Positions 31,288 through 40,653 of a stretch of DNA of 64,000 nt are shown piece by piece. This stretch comes from Acidithiobacillus_B sp049965315. Lineage in GTDB: Bacteria > Pseudomonadota > Gammaproteobacteria > Acidithiobacillales > Acidithiobacillaceae. Position numbers and translations under genes: made by a program. Every line of letters begins with the position of its first letter. The stretch's first letter is position 1. The notes below the pieces were generated by a model. That model was not told the DNA's origin. It was given only the letters and a program-made list of their open reading frames with translations, and searched no databases. Where the stretch lies: assembly GCF_049965315.1 (NCBI RefSeq), contig NZ_JBMFWL010000002.1:62001-126000 (forward strand). Reading direction: 5' to 3'.

Positions 31288-33039
31288 TCACTGGCTGAGG
31301 CCCTCCAGGATCTTGGCATAACGTTCCCGCACCACCCTGCGTTTCACCTTGAAGGTAGGCGTCAGTTCGCCGCTTTCCTGCCCAAGGGGCTGCTCCAGGA
31401 GGGAAAAACGGCGCACCTGTTCATAGGAAGGCAGCCCGTCCAGGGCCTCCTGAATGGCCGTATGGGTAGCCTTGACCAAGGCATCCCGGCCATAACTGCC
31501 CCCCAGCAGCTTCTGCGCATACTCCGGATTGGCATAAATCAGCGCGACCAGATAGGGAAGACGGTCGCCGAAAACCACCGCCTGCCCAATCAGCGGGTGC
31601 ATGGTCAGCCGCGTCTCGATCTTTTGGGGTGAGATGTTCTCGCCGGCCGCGTTGACGATGAGATCCTTCTTGCGATCGACAATGGTCAGGTAACCGTCGG
31701 CATCCAGGAAGCCGCTATCGCCGGTGTGCAGCCAGCCATCGGCAAGCACCTCCCGGCTGGCCCTTTCGTTGTTCCAGTAGCGCTCCATGACGGCGGGTCC
31801 CTGGACGAGGATCTCGCCATCGGGGGCGATGCGGCACTGGAGCTTGGGCAGGATTTTCCCCACGCTGCCCGGGCGAATGGCGGTCAGGGGATTGGCGGCA
31901 ATCACCGCGGTAGCCTCGGTCATGCCGTATCCTTCCAGGATGGGCAGCCCCAGTCCCAGGAAGAAACGGGAAATCTCTTGGGGCAGCGGCGCCCCGCCGG
32001 ATACGAAAAATTGCAGACGCCCACCCAGTTGCCGACGGAGGCGGCTAGCGACGAGGCGGGATGCGAGGCGATTGCGCCAGGTGGGCGGATCGCCGGCGCG
32101 AAAATCGAGTTCGCGGCGCAGGAGTGTGGCGAGCAGACCAGGGCGGCTTTCGATCTCCCGTTGGAGCCGATGATAGAGGAGTTGGAAGACCCGCGGAACG
32201 GCGATGAGGAGGTGCGGCCGAGCCCGGCGAAGGTCGCGCAGAACCGTGTCCGGCCGCTCCCCATAAGCGACCTCCAAACCCAGAAGATAGGGCCCGAAAT
32301 GGTCGACCACGCGCTCGAAGACATGGGAAAGGGGGAGAAACGAGAGGACGCGCTGCCCGGATTCCAGGGAAGGTACGCAGGGAAGGAAGCCGGCGATATC
32401 GCTGAGGATGTTGCCGTGGCTGAGCACCACCCCCTTGGGTTCCCCGGTGGTGCCCGAGGTATACACGAGAGTGGCCATGTCCTGCCGCCGGATCTGCGCC
32501 ACGCGCCGGTCCAGGTCGGCATCGGCCACACCCCGGCCGAATTCGGCCAATGCCGACCAGGGGCGCAGATCGGCGCCTGCCTCGCGGAGGAAAACATGCT
32601 CGGCCGCCACCCCCCACCCTTCCCGGGAGCCCAGGCGCGCCAGTTCCGCGGGGCTTTCCAGCAGGCAGAAGTCGCTGCCGCTATCGCGGAGGACATGGCG
32701 GATATCCGCCGGGCCATAGCTCGGATACACGGGAACCGTAACCGCGCCGACGGCGAGGATGGCAAAATCCATGATGGCCCAGTCGACGGAATTCGGCGCC
32801 ATCAGGAGAACCCGCTGGCCGGGCTTCACTCCCAGCCGCAACAGGCCGCGCGCCCGCAACCGGACGTCCTCCTCCAGTCGCGCCGCCGTAATCGCTGCGT
32901 ATCCTTCCCCGGAGGGCCGCAGCGCGGCAATGCCATGCCCATGGACGCCACAGCGGGCGAATAACCCCGCTGGCAGGTTGGGAAGCGCGTCCAGTTGATG
33001 GATCATGCTGGCTATCTCGTGCATGCCCCAGGTATCCAT
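31288..33039 (-). CDS. Long-chain acyl-CoA synthetase (AMP-forming)
   Basis: About 583 aa. ATGs at 33072, 33039 and 33024 are in frame and none has a strong ribosome site; 33039 is a compromise. Class I adenylating enzyme: P-loop motif LVYTSGTTGEPKG near residue 190, LPLSHVFER, A5 motif EGYGMTEATAVI, A7 region GWLHTGDSGFLDADGY, A8 VDRKKDLIV and AGENISPQKIE, then a C-terminal Lys region (TPTFKVKRRVV). The length and motif spacing fit FACL/FadD15-type long-chain fatty acid CoA ligases. It activates free fatty acids for lipid use or recycling. Alone on its strand, downstream of tRNA-Pro. Confidence 0.9.
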   Translation of the reverse strand: MDTWGMHEIASMIHQLDALPNLPAGLFARCGVHGHGIAALRPSGEGYAAITAARLEEDVRLRARGLLRLGVKPGQRVLLMAPNSVDWAIMDFAILAVGAVTVPVYPSYGPADIRHVLRDSGSDFCLLESPAELARLGSREGWGVAAEHVFLREAGADLRPWSALAEFGRGVADADLDRRVAQIRRQDMATLVYTSGTTGEPKGVVLSHGNILSDIAGFLPCVPSLESGQRVLSFLPLSHVFERVVDHFGPYLLGLEVAYGERPDTVLRDLRRARPHLLIAVPRVFQLLYHRLQREIESRPGLLATLLRRELDFRAGDPPTWRNRLASRLVASRLRRQLGGRLQFFVSGGAPLPQEISRFFLGLGLPILEGYGMTEATAVIAANPLTAIRPGSVGKILPKLQCRIAPDGEILVQGPAVMERYWNNERASREVLADGWLHTGDSGFLDADGYLTIVDRKKDLIVNAAGENISPQKIETRLTMHPLIGQAVVFGDRLPYLVALIYANPEYAQKLLGGSYGRDALVKATHTAIQEALDGLPSYEQVRRFSLLEQPLGQESGELTPTFKVKRRVVRERYAKILEGLSQ

Positions 33040-33102
33040 GCCGTTACGCGGCCGCAAGCCATTGAAAAACAATTAGGATTACATAAAATATGCGACGCAA
33101 AG

Positions 33103-33119
33103 CGTCATCCGGAATGACG
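33103..33119 (-). terminator. Possible terminator of tRNA-Pro transcript
   Basis: CGTCAT-CCGGA-ATGACG hairpin (6-bp perfect stem) about 50 bp after the tRNA. The minus strand then reads CTTTGCGTCGCATATTTTATG, so the U-tract is poor. An overlapping GACGC-AAA-GCGTC hairpin (33094-33106) is an alternative fold. Confidence 0.3.
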
Positions 33120-33169
33120 GATGATCCGTTCTGGGGATGGCGGATCGAAAGGTCTACTTGCTGATTTGA

Positions 33170-33247
<78 letters not shown>

Positions 33248-33260
33248 CGAAACAGCGCCC

Positions 33261-33289
33261 ATTAAACGCTAAACCGCCGCTGCGGTCAA
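33261..33289 (-). promoter_or_regulatory. tRNA-Pro promoter
   Basis: Minus strand TTGACC (33289-33284), 17-bp spacer, TTTAAT (33266-33261), 14 bp before the tRNA 5' end. It overlaps the end of the merR-like gene, so the tRNA can be transcribed alone. Confidence 0.65.
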
Positions 33290-33693
33290 TGGCCTTGACG
33301 GCACAAATCCAGCATGGCCTCCAATTCCTGACGCAAATAGCGCAAGCGCCTGTCGCTGCTGGCCGTACCCGACGGTGCCTGGGCCGGCTCGCCCCCCCCT
33401 TCCGTTTCCGCAACACCCCGATGCAGCTGCTCACGGGCACCCTGAATGGTATACCCGTCGGCGTAGAGCAACGCGCGAATACGCCGCGCCAGAAGAATGT
33501 CGTGTTGCTGGTAATAACGCCGATTGCCGCGCCGCTTCAGGGGGTCAAGCTGGGGGAACTCCTGCTCCCAATAACGCAGGACATGCGCCTTGACCCCACA
33601 CAAAACAGCCGCCTCGCTAATGGAAAAATAGCGCTTGTCCGGGATTTCCGGCAAGGCCGAAAGCCTGCCTTTAGGTGGGCGCGTCACTGCCAT
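33286..33693 (-). CDS. MerR-family regulator linked to ihfA
   Basis: 135 aa. N-terminal winged HTH: KRYFSISEAAVLCGVKAHVLRYWEQEFPQL and RRGNRRYYQQHDILL, split normally. The C-terminal half is helical and contains no Cys cluster for metal binding. A MerR-like gene directly after ihfA and before tRNA-Pro is a conserved arrangement in Beta/Gammaproteobacteria; its targets are unknown. It overlaps the ihfA end by 23 bp. Confidence 0.88.
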   Translation of the reverse strand: MAVTRPPKGRLSALPEIPDKRYFSISEAAVLCGVKAHVLRYWEQEFPQLDPLKRRGNRRYYQQHDILLARRIRALLYADGYTIQGAREQLHRGVAETEGGGEPAQAPSGTASSDRRLRYLRQELEAMLDLCRQGH

Positions 33694-33967
33694 TCACATG
33701 CGCCTTCAATTTCTGGCTCGCATGAAAAGTCACAACCCGGCGCGCCGTAATGGTGATTTCCACACCCGTCTTCGGGTTGCGCCCGGGCCGCGGATTTTTC
33801 TGGCGGAGGGTAAAATTACCAAAACCGGACAGCTTGACTTCTTCACCCTTGGCCAGGTTGCTGCGAATCTCATCGAAAAACGCCTCGACAACACTTTTCG
33901 CTTCGCGCTTGTTCAAGCCCATTTTCTCAAAAAGCATGTCCACAATCTCTGCCTTGGTTATCGCCAT
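33671..33967 (-). CDS. ihfA: Integration host factor alpha subunit
   Basis: Predicted 98 aa from the ATG at 33967 (GGGAGG 4-8 nt upstream). HU/IHF fold: MAITKAEIVDMLFEKMGLNK, KLSGFGNFTLRQK, and the DNA-intercalating beta arm RPGRNPKTGVEITITARRVVTF. Partner is IhfB (elsewhere). Bends DNA at, among others, sigma54 promoters. It sits 10 bp after pheT as in E. coli. Confidence 0.95.
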   Translation of the reverse strand: MAITKAEIVDMLFEKMGLNKREAKSVVEAFFDEIRSNLAKGEEVKLSGFGNFTLRQKNPRPGRNPKTGVEITITARRVVTFHASQKLKAHVNGSDAPT

Positions 33968-33977
33968 CTTTCCTCCC

Positions 33978-36383
33978 TCAAGCACGTAACTGTATGGGAC
34001 CCAGGCGTTGGACAGCCGTTATCAAGCGGTCCAGTTCCGCCTGCACGTCCGTTTCGGTGAGCGTGCGTTCCGCATGCTGCAACACCACCGCAAAGGCCAG
34101 ACTATAGCTGCCGGGGGCAACCCCTTCCCCCTGGTAGCGATCAAAGAGCGTGATCTCCCGGACGATGGGCGAGGCCGCCCCACGCAGGGCTTGGGCCACG
34201 CTGCCCGCCGTCAGGCTAACGGGGACAAGCAGCGCGAGATCCCGACGCAATGCCGGAAACGGCGAAATCGCCTGAAAGCGCGGTTCCCGGGCCAGCCCCG
34301 CCAGTTGCGCCCATTCCAGGTGAAAAAGAAAAGGGGCGCCATCCAGATCCAGCTCCGCCACCAGCCGCGGGTGCAATGCCCCGAGGAAACCCAGCGCCTT
34401 CCCGTTGGCCAGGACTTGGGCGCTCTGGCCCGGATGGAGGGCAGGATGATCCGCCTGTGCAAAGGTAAAATCAACGCCATGCCATTGGCCCAGCAATGAT
34501 TCCACATCGCCCTTGAGATCATAAAAATCGAGCATCCGCCTGGGATCCGCCCAACCCTGCCGGGTCACCGGACCCATTGCGCATGCGGCCAGCACCTGAC
34601 GTTGCGTATCCCCCTCGAATACGCGGCCAAACTCAAAGATGCGCACCCGCTCCTGTTGCCTTTTTAGATTAAATTGCAAAACCTGCAAGAGGCCAGGCCA
34701 GAGGCTGCTGCGCATGACCGCCATATCCATGGAAAGGGGATTGCGCAATCCCAGCGCCGCCGCCCCCGGGCTGCAGCGCTCCTGCCATTGCGCACTGATG
34801 AAACTATAAGTAATGACCTCATGGTAGTCCCGCCCCAACATGCCTTGGCGCAAGGTGCCCTCCAGCGGCGCATGGGGCATGGGCAAGGGCGCCAGGATAC
34901 CGCGCGGGCGATGGGTGGGCAGGCGCTCATAGCCATAGATCCGCCCCACTTCCTCGATAAGGTCCGCCTCGATCCGCACATCGAAGCGATGGGCCGGGGG
35001 CACGGCCTGCCAGCCCGCCTCGGTCTCTTCCGGCGCCATGCCCAGATGCACAAGCCCCGATTCTACCTCCGCATCGGCAATGGGCAGACCGAGGATCCGC
35101 GACAGTCGCGCCCGCCGCAGCAGGATGGGCGCACGCTGCGGCAAGGCCGCGGGTTCCACCAGGCAGCGGCCATCCCGCAATTGCGCCCCGAGAAGGGCGC
35201 GCAGCAGGCGCGACGCCCGCCCGGCGGCCAGCATGGGCAGGGCAAAATCCACCCCCCGCTCATAGCGCAGCGCCGCCTCGGTCTGCAGGCCCAGACGCCG
35301 CGCCCGCCCCTGCACCGCCTGGGGGGCGAAGAACGCCGACTCCAGCAGTATGCGCCGGGTTTGTTGGCCAACGGCCGTGCGCTGCCCGCCCATGATGCCG
35401 GCCAAGGCCACCGGCCCGGCGGCGTCGGCGACGACCAGCATGTCCGGCTCCAGGGCCAAGGACTGGCCATCCAGGGCGTCCAGCCGTTCGCCGGCGGCGG
35501 CCGGGCGCACCGCAATCCCTTCCTGCACCTGCCCGGCATCAAAGCTATGCAAGGGTTGCCCCAACTCCAACATCACATAATTCATCACATCCACGATGGG
35601 ATGCACGCTCCGTTGCCCCGCCCGCCGCAAACGCTCCCGCAGCCAATCGGGCACCCGCTGCCCGGCTCCGAAGCCCTCCAGGACGAGGGCGCAATAGCGT
35701 GGACAGGCGGCCGGATCGAGGACCTCTATGGCGAAATCCAGCCCCGTCTGCGCCGCCGTAAAGGCGGTTCGGCCACCCAAGACCTGCGGCCACTCCCCGT
35801 CGTCATGGTCGGGCAAGGGCCGCAGGGTACCCGCCCCCAGGGCTGCCAGGTCCCGCGCCACCCCCAGCATGGACAAGGCGTCGCCGCGGTTGGGGGTGAT
35901 ACCCAGGGTCAGAATCCGGTCGTCGAGCCCCAGATAGCGCCGCAAATCCATGCCGACAGGGGCGTCCTGGTCCAGGACCAGCAGGCCGCTGCTGCCATCT
36001 TCCAGGCCTAATTCCCCGGCCGAGCACAGCATCCCCTCGGACATCACCCCGCGCAGGGCGTTGGCCGCGATGGCCCGGTCACCCGGCAGGACCGCTCCCG
36101 GCAGCGCCAGGGGCACGCGCAGTTCCGGGACGAGATTCGCCGCACCGCACACCACCTGCCGTATCTGCCCGCCGCCCGCATCCACGGCGGCCACCTGCAA
36201 TTTATCCGCCTGGGGATGCGCCTCCACGGCGAGCACCCGCCCCACCACCACCTGCTCGAAGGGCGGCGCCGCTTCTTCGCTGCCCTCCACCTCGATGCCG
36301 CCCATGGTCAGGCGGCGGGCGATTTCCTCGAACTCCCATGGAGTATCGAGCATCTCTCGTAACCACTGGATGCTGACGCGCAT
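33978..36383 (-). CDS. pheT: Phenylalanyl-tRNA synthetase beta subunit
   Basis: 801 aa, full length. N-terminal tRNA-binding OB domain (VVVGRVLAVEAHPQADKLQV), B3/B4 editing domain in the middle (about 200-400), B5 and the catalytic-like core, and the C-terminal ferredoxin-fold anticodon-binding domain (FPALRRDLALLVP ... LFDRYQGEGVAPGSYSLAF). Works as (alpha-beta)2 with PheS. The gene starts 9 bp after the pheS stop. Confidence 0.96.
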   Translation of the reverse strand: MRVSIQWLREMLDTPWEFEEIARRLTMGGIEVEGSEEAAPPFEQVVVGRVLAVEAHPQADKLQVAAVDAGGGQIRQVVCGAANLVPELRVPLALPGAVLPGDRAIAANALRGVMSEGMLCSAGELGLEDGSSGLLVLDQDAPVGMDLRRYLGLDDRILTLGITPNRGDALSMLGVARDLAALGAGTLRPLPDHDDGEWPQVLGGRTAFTAAQTGLDFAIEVLDPAACPRYCALVLEGFGAGQRVPDWLRERLRRAGQRSVHPIVDVMNYVMLELGQPLHSFDAGQVQEGIAVRPAAAGERLDALDGQSLALEPDMLVVADAAGPVALAGIMGGQRTAVGQQTRRILLESAFFAPQAVQGRARRLGLQTEAALRYERGVDFALPMLAAGRASRLLRALLGAQLRDGRCLVEPAALPQRAPILLRRARLSRILGLPIADAEVESGLVHLGMAPEETEAGWQAVPPAHRFDVRIEADLIEEVGRIYGYERLPTHRPRGILAPLPMPHAPLEGTLRQGMLGRDYHEVITYSFISAQWQERCSPGAAALGLRNPLSMDMAVMRSSLWPGLLQVLQFNLKRQQERVRIFEFGRVFEGDTQRQVLAACAMGPVTRQGWADPRRMLDFYDLKGDVESLLGQWHGVDFTFAQADHPALHPGQSAQVLANGKALGFLGALHPRLVAELDLDGAPFLFHLEWAQLAGLAREPRFQAISPFPALRRDLALLVPVSLTAGSVAQALRGAASPIVREITLFDRYQGEGVAPGSYSLAFAVVLQHAERTLTETDVQAELDRLITAVQRLGPIQLRA

Positions 36384-36392
36384 GCCGGGTCC

Positions 36393-37415
36393 TCAGGAAA
36401 ACTGTTTCAAAAAACGCAGGTCATTCTCAAAAAAGAGGCGCAGATCATTCACACCATAACGCAGCATGCTCAAGCGCTCCACCCCCAAGCCGAAGGCGAA
36501 GCCGGTAAAGCGCTCGCCGTCCACTCCCGCCTTCTCCAGGACGGCCGGATGCACCATTCCGCAACCCAGCACCTCCAGCCAGCCGCTTTGTTTGCAGACC
36601 CGGCATCCCTGACCGGCGCAGATCACGCAGCCCACGTCCACCTCGGCGGAGGGTTCGGTGAAGGGAAAGTAGGATGGACGAAAACGGACCGGCAGATCCG
36701 CACGATCGAAAAAGGCCTGCAAAAAATCCTGCAGCAGCCCGCGCAGATCGGCAAAGCTGGCCTGCTCATCCAAGAGCAGGCCCTCCACCTGATGAAACAT
36801 GGGCGTATGGGTCAAGTCCGAATCGCGGCGGTACACCCGCCCGGTGGCAATCATCCGCACGGGCGGTTCGTGGTTTTCGAGAAAGCGGATCTGAACCGGC
36901 GAGGTATGGGTGCGCAGAACCCGGTTCGCATCCAGGTAAAAGGTATCGTGCATGGCCCGCGCCGGGTGATCGGCGGGGATGTTGAGGGCCTCGAAGTTGT
37001 GATAATCGTCCTCGATCTCCGGCCCGTCACTGGGCAGAAAACCCAAGCCCAGGAAGTAGGTCTTGATCCACTCCAGGGTCTGCACGATGGGATGCGTGGT
37101 CCCCCCTGCCAGCCCCCGGCCCGGCAGGGTCACATCCAGCCTTTCCGCGCGCAGCCGTTCCTCCAGAGCGAGCGCCTGAAGTTCCTCCTTGCGCGATTGC
37201 AAGAGCGCCTGGATTTCAGACTTCACCTGATTGAGGGCCAATCCGGCCGCCCGCCGTTCCTCGCCTTGCAGTTGGGATAGATTCTGCAAGGCGGTCGTCA
37301 GCGTGCCTTTTTTCCCCAGGTACTGCACCCGCAACTGCTCCAGGGCGGACAAATCAAAGGCGGCACGTATAGCCCGTGCCGCCTCCTCCAGAGGAAGCAA
37401 CCTTCCTGCATCCAT
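36393..37415 (-). CDS. pheS: Phenylalanyl-tRNA synthetase alpha subunit
   Basis: About 340 aa from the ATG at 37415 (GGGGA upstream); a GTG at 37433, directly after the rplT stop, is the alternative. N-terminal coiled coil, class II motif 2 (FHQVEGLLLDEQ) and motif 3 (GFAFGLGVERLSML). Charges tRNA-Phe. Follows rplT as in the canonical infC-rpmI-rplT-pheST cluster. Confidence 0.96.
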   Translation of the reverse strand: MDAGRLLPLEEAARAIRAAFDLSALEQLRVQYLGKKGTLTTALQNLSQLQGEERRAAGLALNQVKSEIQALLQSRKEELQALALEERLRAERLDVTLPGRGLAGGTTHPIVQTLEWIKTYFLGLGFLPSDGPEIEDDYHNFEALNIPADHPARAMHDTFYLDANRVLRTHTSPVQIRFLENHEPPVRMIATGRVYRRDSDLTHTPMFHQVEGLLLDEQASFADLRGLLQDFLQAFFDRADLPVRFRPSYFPFTEPSAEVDVGCVICAGQGCRVCKQSGWLEVLGCGMVHPAVLEKAGVDGERFTGFAFGLGVERLSMLRYGVNDLRLFFENDLRFLKQFS

Positions 37416-37433
37416 CTCGTTCCCCGCAGCCAC

Positions 37434-37793
37434 TCAGGCGGCCAACTGACCCTTCACTACCTCCACGAGGCGGCTGAACGCGGCCTTGTCGTGAACCGCG
37501 AGATCCGCCAGGACCTTGCGATCCAACTGAATGCCGGCATGGTACAAACCGCTGACAAAACGGCTATAGGTCAAACCTTCAACCCGCGCCGCGGCATTGA
37601 TACGCACGATCCACAAACTGCGGAAATCCCGCTTTTTGGTCCGCCGATCGCGATACTCATACATCAGCGCCTTCATCACCGCCTGGTGGGCGATGCGATA
37701 ATTGCTCTTGCGCTGTCCCCGAAACCCTTTGGCCCGTTCGAGAACCTTCTTGTGCCGGGCGTGGGCTGTAACGCCGCGCTTTACTCTCGCCAT
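37434..37793 (-). CDS. rplT: 50S ribosomal protein L20
   Basis: 119 aa, basic. MARVKRGVTAHARHKKVLE and KGFRGQRKSNYRIAHQAV are diagnostic. Assembly protein of the large subunit; L20 often represses its own operon by binding the mRNA. The gap to rpmI is 18 bp, too short for the long upstream pseudoknot known in E. coli to lie between them. Confidence 0.97.
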   Translation of the reverse strand: MARVKRGVTAHARHKKVLERAKGFRGQRKSNYRIAHQAVMKALMYEYRDRRTKKRDFRSLWIVRINAAARVEGLTYSRFVSGLYHAGIQLDRKVLADLAVHDKAAFSRLVEVVKGQLAA

Positions 37794-37811
37794 TGTCCTA
37801 CTCCTTTCACC

Positions 37812-38009
37812 TTAGCCGTACGGCAGCAAACGTCGCAAATTGGCCTGGTCGCTACCGGCGGTAACGATGGCATGGCGCAAATGACGCTTCCGCTTGGTCG
37901 ATTTCTTCGTCAGGATATGATTCAAAAACGCCTGACGATGCTTGAACTTGCCGGAGCCGGTGCGCTTGAAACGCTTGGCCGCCCCGCGGTTGGTCTTCAT
38001 TTTTGGCAT
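37812..38009 (-). CDS. rpmI: 50S ribosomal protein L35
   Basis: 65 aa, very basic: MPKMKTNRGAAKRFKRTGSG at the start and LRRLLPYG at the end. Starts 9 bp after infC; AGGAGGC ribosome site. Confidence 0.97.
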   Translation of the reverse strand: MPKMKTNRGAAKRFKRTGSGKFKHRQAFLNHILTKKSTKRKRHLRHAIVTAGSDQANLRRLLPYG

Positions 38010-38018
38010 GATAGCCTC

Positions 38019-38537
38019 CTATTTTTTACGCGGCGCGATGATCATCACCATTTGTCGCCCTTCCAATCGTGGTCGCTGCTCCACCACACCCACTTCCGTC
38101 AGATCATTTTCCACCCGGCTGAGCAACTCCATCCCCAATTCCGGATGGGACATCTCCCGCCCCCGAAACCGCAGGGTAATCTTGGCCCGGTCCCCATCCT
38201 CCAAAAAACGGAGGATGTTACGCAATTTGATTTGATAGTCTGCATCATCCGTACGCGGCCGGAACTTGATTTCCTTGACCTGCGTCTGCTTCTGCTTGCG
38301 CCGGGCATCGTGGAGACGCTTGCTTTCCTGGAATTTGAATTTGCCAAAATCCATGACCCGGCAAACCGGCGGCTCCGCCTGAGGGGCTATCTCTACCAGA
38401 TCCAACTCTGCCGCCTCGGCAGCCGCCAGGGCCTCCGCCAAGGAAACGACGCCCATCTGCTGCCCTTCCGCGTCGATCAGCCGCACCCGCGGCGCCGTGA
38501 TTTCCCGATTGATATTAATCTCTTTTTCCGTCGCGAT
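38019..38537 (-). CDS. infC: Translation initiation factor IF-3, ATC start
   Basis: Predicted 172 aa starting at ATC (38537): IATEKEININREI, then RVRLIDAEGQQMGVV, the central linker and C-terminal domain ending MVMIIAPRKK. No ATG, GTG or TTG occurs at a sensible place: the nearest ATG (38582) lies 41 bp inside thrS. GAGGGGG lies 8 nt before the ATC. infC is well known for rare start codons (AUU in E. coli, AUC in Myxococcus) that let IF-3 limit its own synthesis, so an ATC start here is expected biology. Confidence 0.9.
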   Translation of the reverse strand: MATEKEININREITAPRVRLIDAEGQQMGVVSLAEALAAAEAAELDLVEIAPQAEPPVCRVMDFGKFKFQESKRLHDARRKQKQTQVKEIKFRPRTDDADYQIKLRNILRFLEDGDRAKITLRFRGREMSHPELGMELLSRVENDLTEVGVVEQRPRLEGRQMVMIIAPRKK

Positions 38538-38541
38538 CGCT

Positions 38542-40488
38542 TTATCCCCCTCGCTCGCCTTGCCACTCCAGGACGTTGACACGCCGCTGATTCATCAACC
38601 GCAATGCCTCAACTGCCGAAGCCACGGCCACGCTACCCAAATCCAGGCCGTCGCGGGTACGCACGGCGACGGTGCCCGCCTCTTTCTCGCGCTCCCCGAC
38701 CACCAGGAGGTAGGGAATGCGGCGTAAAGTGTGGGCGCGTATTTTATAGCCGATCTTCTCGTTTCTCAAGTCCAGATCGCAACGCAGTCCCGCGTCGAGA
38801 AAATGCCTGTGCACCTTCTCCGCATAATCGGCCTGATGCTCGCTGATGGGCAGAACCACGGCCTGCACCGGAGCCAGCCACAAGGGAAACTTCCCCTCAT
38901 AATGCTCGATCAGGACACCAAAAAAGCGCTCCAGCGAGCCAAAGATCGCCCGATGAATCATGATCGGCGCCTGCCGCGAACCATCTTCGGCCACATATTC
39001 CATGGCAAAGCGGTCCGGGAGGTTGAAGTCCAGTTGCACCGTGCTGCACTGCCACTTCCGCCCGATGGCATCCTCGATCTTCAGATCGATTTTGGGCCCG
39101 TAAAAAGCGCCGCCGCCCGCATCCACCCCATAGGCCATGCCCTTCTTGTCGAGGGCGTTGCGCAGGGCGCCGGTGGCCGCCTCCCAGATGTCATCGCTCC
39201 CCACCGAGTGCTCGGGGCGGGTGGAGAGATTGATTTCATAGCGATCAAAGCCGAAAGCCCCGAGGATCTCCTGAATCAGCTCCAGGACTCCCACGATCTC
39301 CGCCTCGATCTGATCGGGCCGGCAAAAAACATGGGCATCATCCTGCGTAAAGCCACGCACGCGCATCAGGCCATGCAAGGCGCCGGACATTTCATGGCGG
39401 TACACCGTACCCAGCTCCGCCCAACGTATGGGCAGATCCCGGTAGGAGTGCATCCGGTCCTTGTAAATCAGAATATGGAATGGGCAGTTCATGGGCTTGA
39501 GCTGGTAGGGCTGCCCCTCGTCCTCCATGGCCTGGAACATGGAATCGCTATAAAAGTCCTTATGCCCCGAAGTAAACCAAAGCTGCTCGTGGGCGATGTG
39601 GGGCGTATAGAGGAGTTCATAGCCGGCATCGACATGGGCCGCCCGCCAGAAGTCCTCCACCACCCGCCGCACCCGCGCCCCCATGGGGTGCCAGAACACC
39701 AGTCCGCCACCGGCGTCCTCCTGGATGGAGAACAGCTCCAGCTCCGTGCCGATGCGCCGGTGATCGCGCCTTTCCGCCTCGGCCAACTGCCGCAAATAGG
39801 CATCAAGTGCCTTCTGATCCGGCCACGCCGTCCCGTAAATCCGCTGCAGCATGGGATTGCGGGCATCTCCCCGCCAGTAGGCCCCCGCCACCCGCGTCAA
39901 TTTGAAAGCCCCCAGCAAGCCCGTCGCCGGAACATGCGGTCCACGGCAGAGATCCACAAAATCGCCCTGCCGATACAGGCTCAGGGTTTCGCCGGCCGGG
40001 ATGGCGCGGATAATTTCGACCTTGTAATGCTCCCCCATCCCCTCGAACAGGGCGATGGCCGCATCCCGGTCCAGCTCCTCCCGCCGTACCGGAAGGTTGG
40101 CCCGCACCAGATCCTGCATGCGCCCTTCGATGGCCGCCAGGTCTTCCGGAGTGAATCCGCGCGGAAAGGCAAAATCGTAATAGAATCCGTTATCGATGCT
40201 GGGGCCGATGGTGACCTGCGCTTCGGGATAGAGGGATTTGACCGCCTGCGCCAGCAAATGGGCCGTGGAGTGGCGCAGAACCTCCAGCCCCTCCGGAGCA
40301 TCCCGGGTGATGATCGCTACTGCGGCATCATGGGCAATGGGCACGGAAAGGTCCTGCAGCACGCCATCCACCTTGACCGCCAGCGCCGCCTTGGCCAGGC
40401 CCGCCCCAATGGATTGAGCGAGCTGCAGGCCGCTAACGGGCGCATCAAAGTGACGAAGACTGCCATCCGGCAACTGTAGGTCCGGCAT
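38542..40488 (-). CDS. thrS: Threonyl-tRNA synthetase
   Basis: 648 aa. TGS domain (MPDLQLPDGSLRHFDAPVSG), editing domain with HSTAHLLAQAV and CRGPHVP (zinc/editing site), class II core with MNCPFHILIY (zinc Cys) and SGALHGLMRVRGFTQDDAH cut here to RVRGFTQDDAH, and C-terminal anticodon-binding domain. Its stop is 4 bp before the infC start. It begins 51 bp after tRNA-Val, probably on the same transcript. Confidence 0.97.
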   Translation of the reverse strand: MPDLQLPDGSLRHFDAPVSGLQLAQSIGAGLAKAALAVKVDGVLQDLSVPIAHDAAVAIITRDAPEGLEVLRHSTAHLLAQAVKSLYPEAQVTIGPSIDNGFYYDFAFPRGFTPEDLAAIEGRMQDLVRANLPVRREELDRDAAIALFEGMGEHYKVEIIRAIPAGETLSLYRQGDFVDLCRGPHVPATGLLGAFKLTRVAGAYWRGDARNPMLQRIYGTAWPDQKALDAYLRQLAEAERRDHRRIGTELELFSIQEDAGGGLVFWHPMGARVRRVVEDFWRAAHVDAGYELLYTPHIAHEQLWFTSGHKDFYSDSMFQAMEDEGQPYQLKPMNCPFHILIYKDRMHSYRDLPIRWAELGTVYRHEMSGALHGLMRVRGFTQDDAHVFCRPDQIEAEIVGVLELIQEILGAFGFDRYEINLSTRPEHSVGSDDIWEAATGALRNALDKKGMAYGVDAGGGAFYGPKIDLKIEDAIGRKWQCSTVQLDFNLPDRFAMEYVAEDGSRQAPIMIHRAIFGSLERFFGVLIEHYEGKFPLWLAPVQAVVLPISEHQADYAEKVHRHFLDAGLRCDLDLRNEKIGYKIRAHTLRRIPYLLVVGEREKEAGTVAVRTRDGLDLGSVAVASAVEALRLMNQRRVNVLEWQGERGG

Positions 40489-40539
40489 GAACCCCCCAAA
40501 GAAAAAGCACCAGCGAGCATGGCCCCCCGGTGCGGGTTA

Positions 40540-40614
40540 TGGTAGGCACGGGCGGTTTCGAACCGCCGACCTCTACCGTGTCAAGGTAGCGCTCTCCCCC
40601 TGAGCTACGCGCCT
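40540..40614 (-). tRNA. tRNA-Val (GAC)
   Basis: 75 nt with encoded CCA. Acceptor AGGCGCG pairs with CGTGCCT (one G-U); D arm AGCTCAGGGGGAGAGCGC; anticodon stem CTACC/GGTAG with loop TTGACAC, anticodon GAC; T arm GGCGG-TTCGAAA-CCGCC. Confidence 0.97.
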
Positions 40615-40624
40615 GCGAGGTGCA

Positions 40625-40653
40625 AAAGTACCAAGTCCAAGATGGCGCGTCAA
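40625..40653 (-). promoter_or_regulatory. tRNA-Val/thrS promoter
   Basis: Minus strand TTGACG (40653-40648), 17-bp spacer, TACTTT (40630-40625), 11 bp before the tRNA. The -35 box overlaps the stop of the DUF2818 gene. Probably drives tRNA-Val and thrS onward. Confidence 0.55.
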
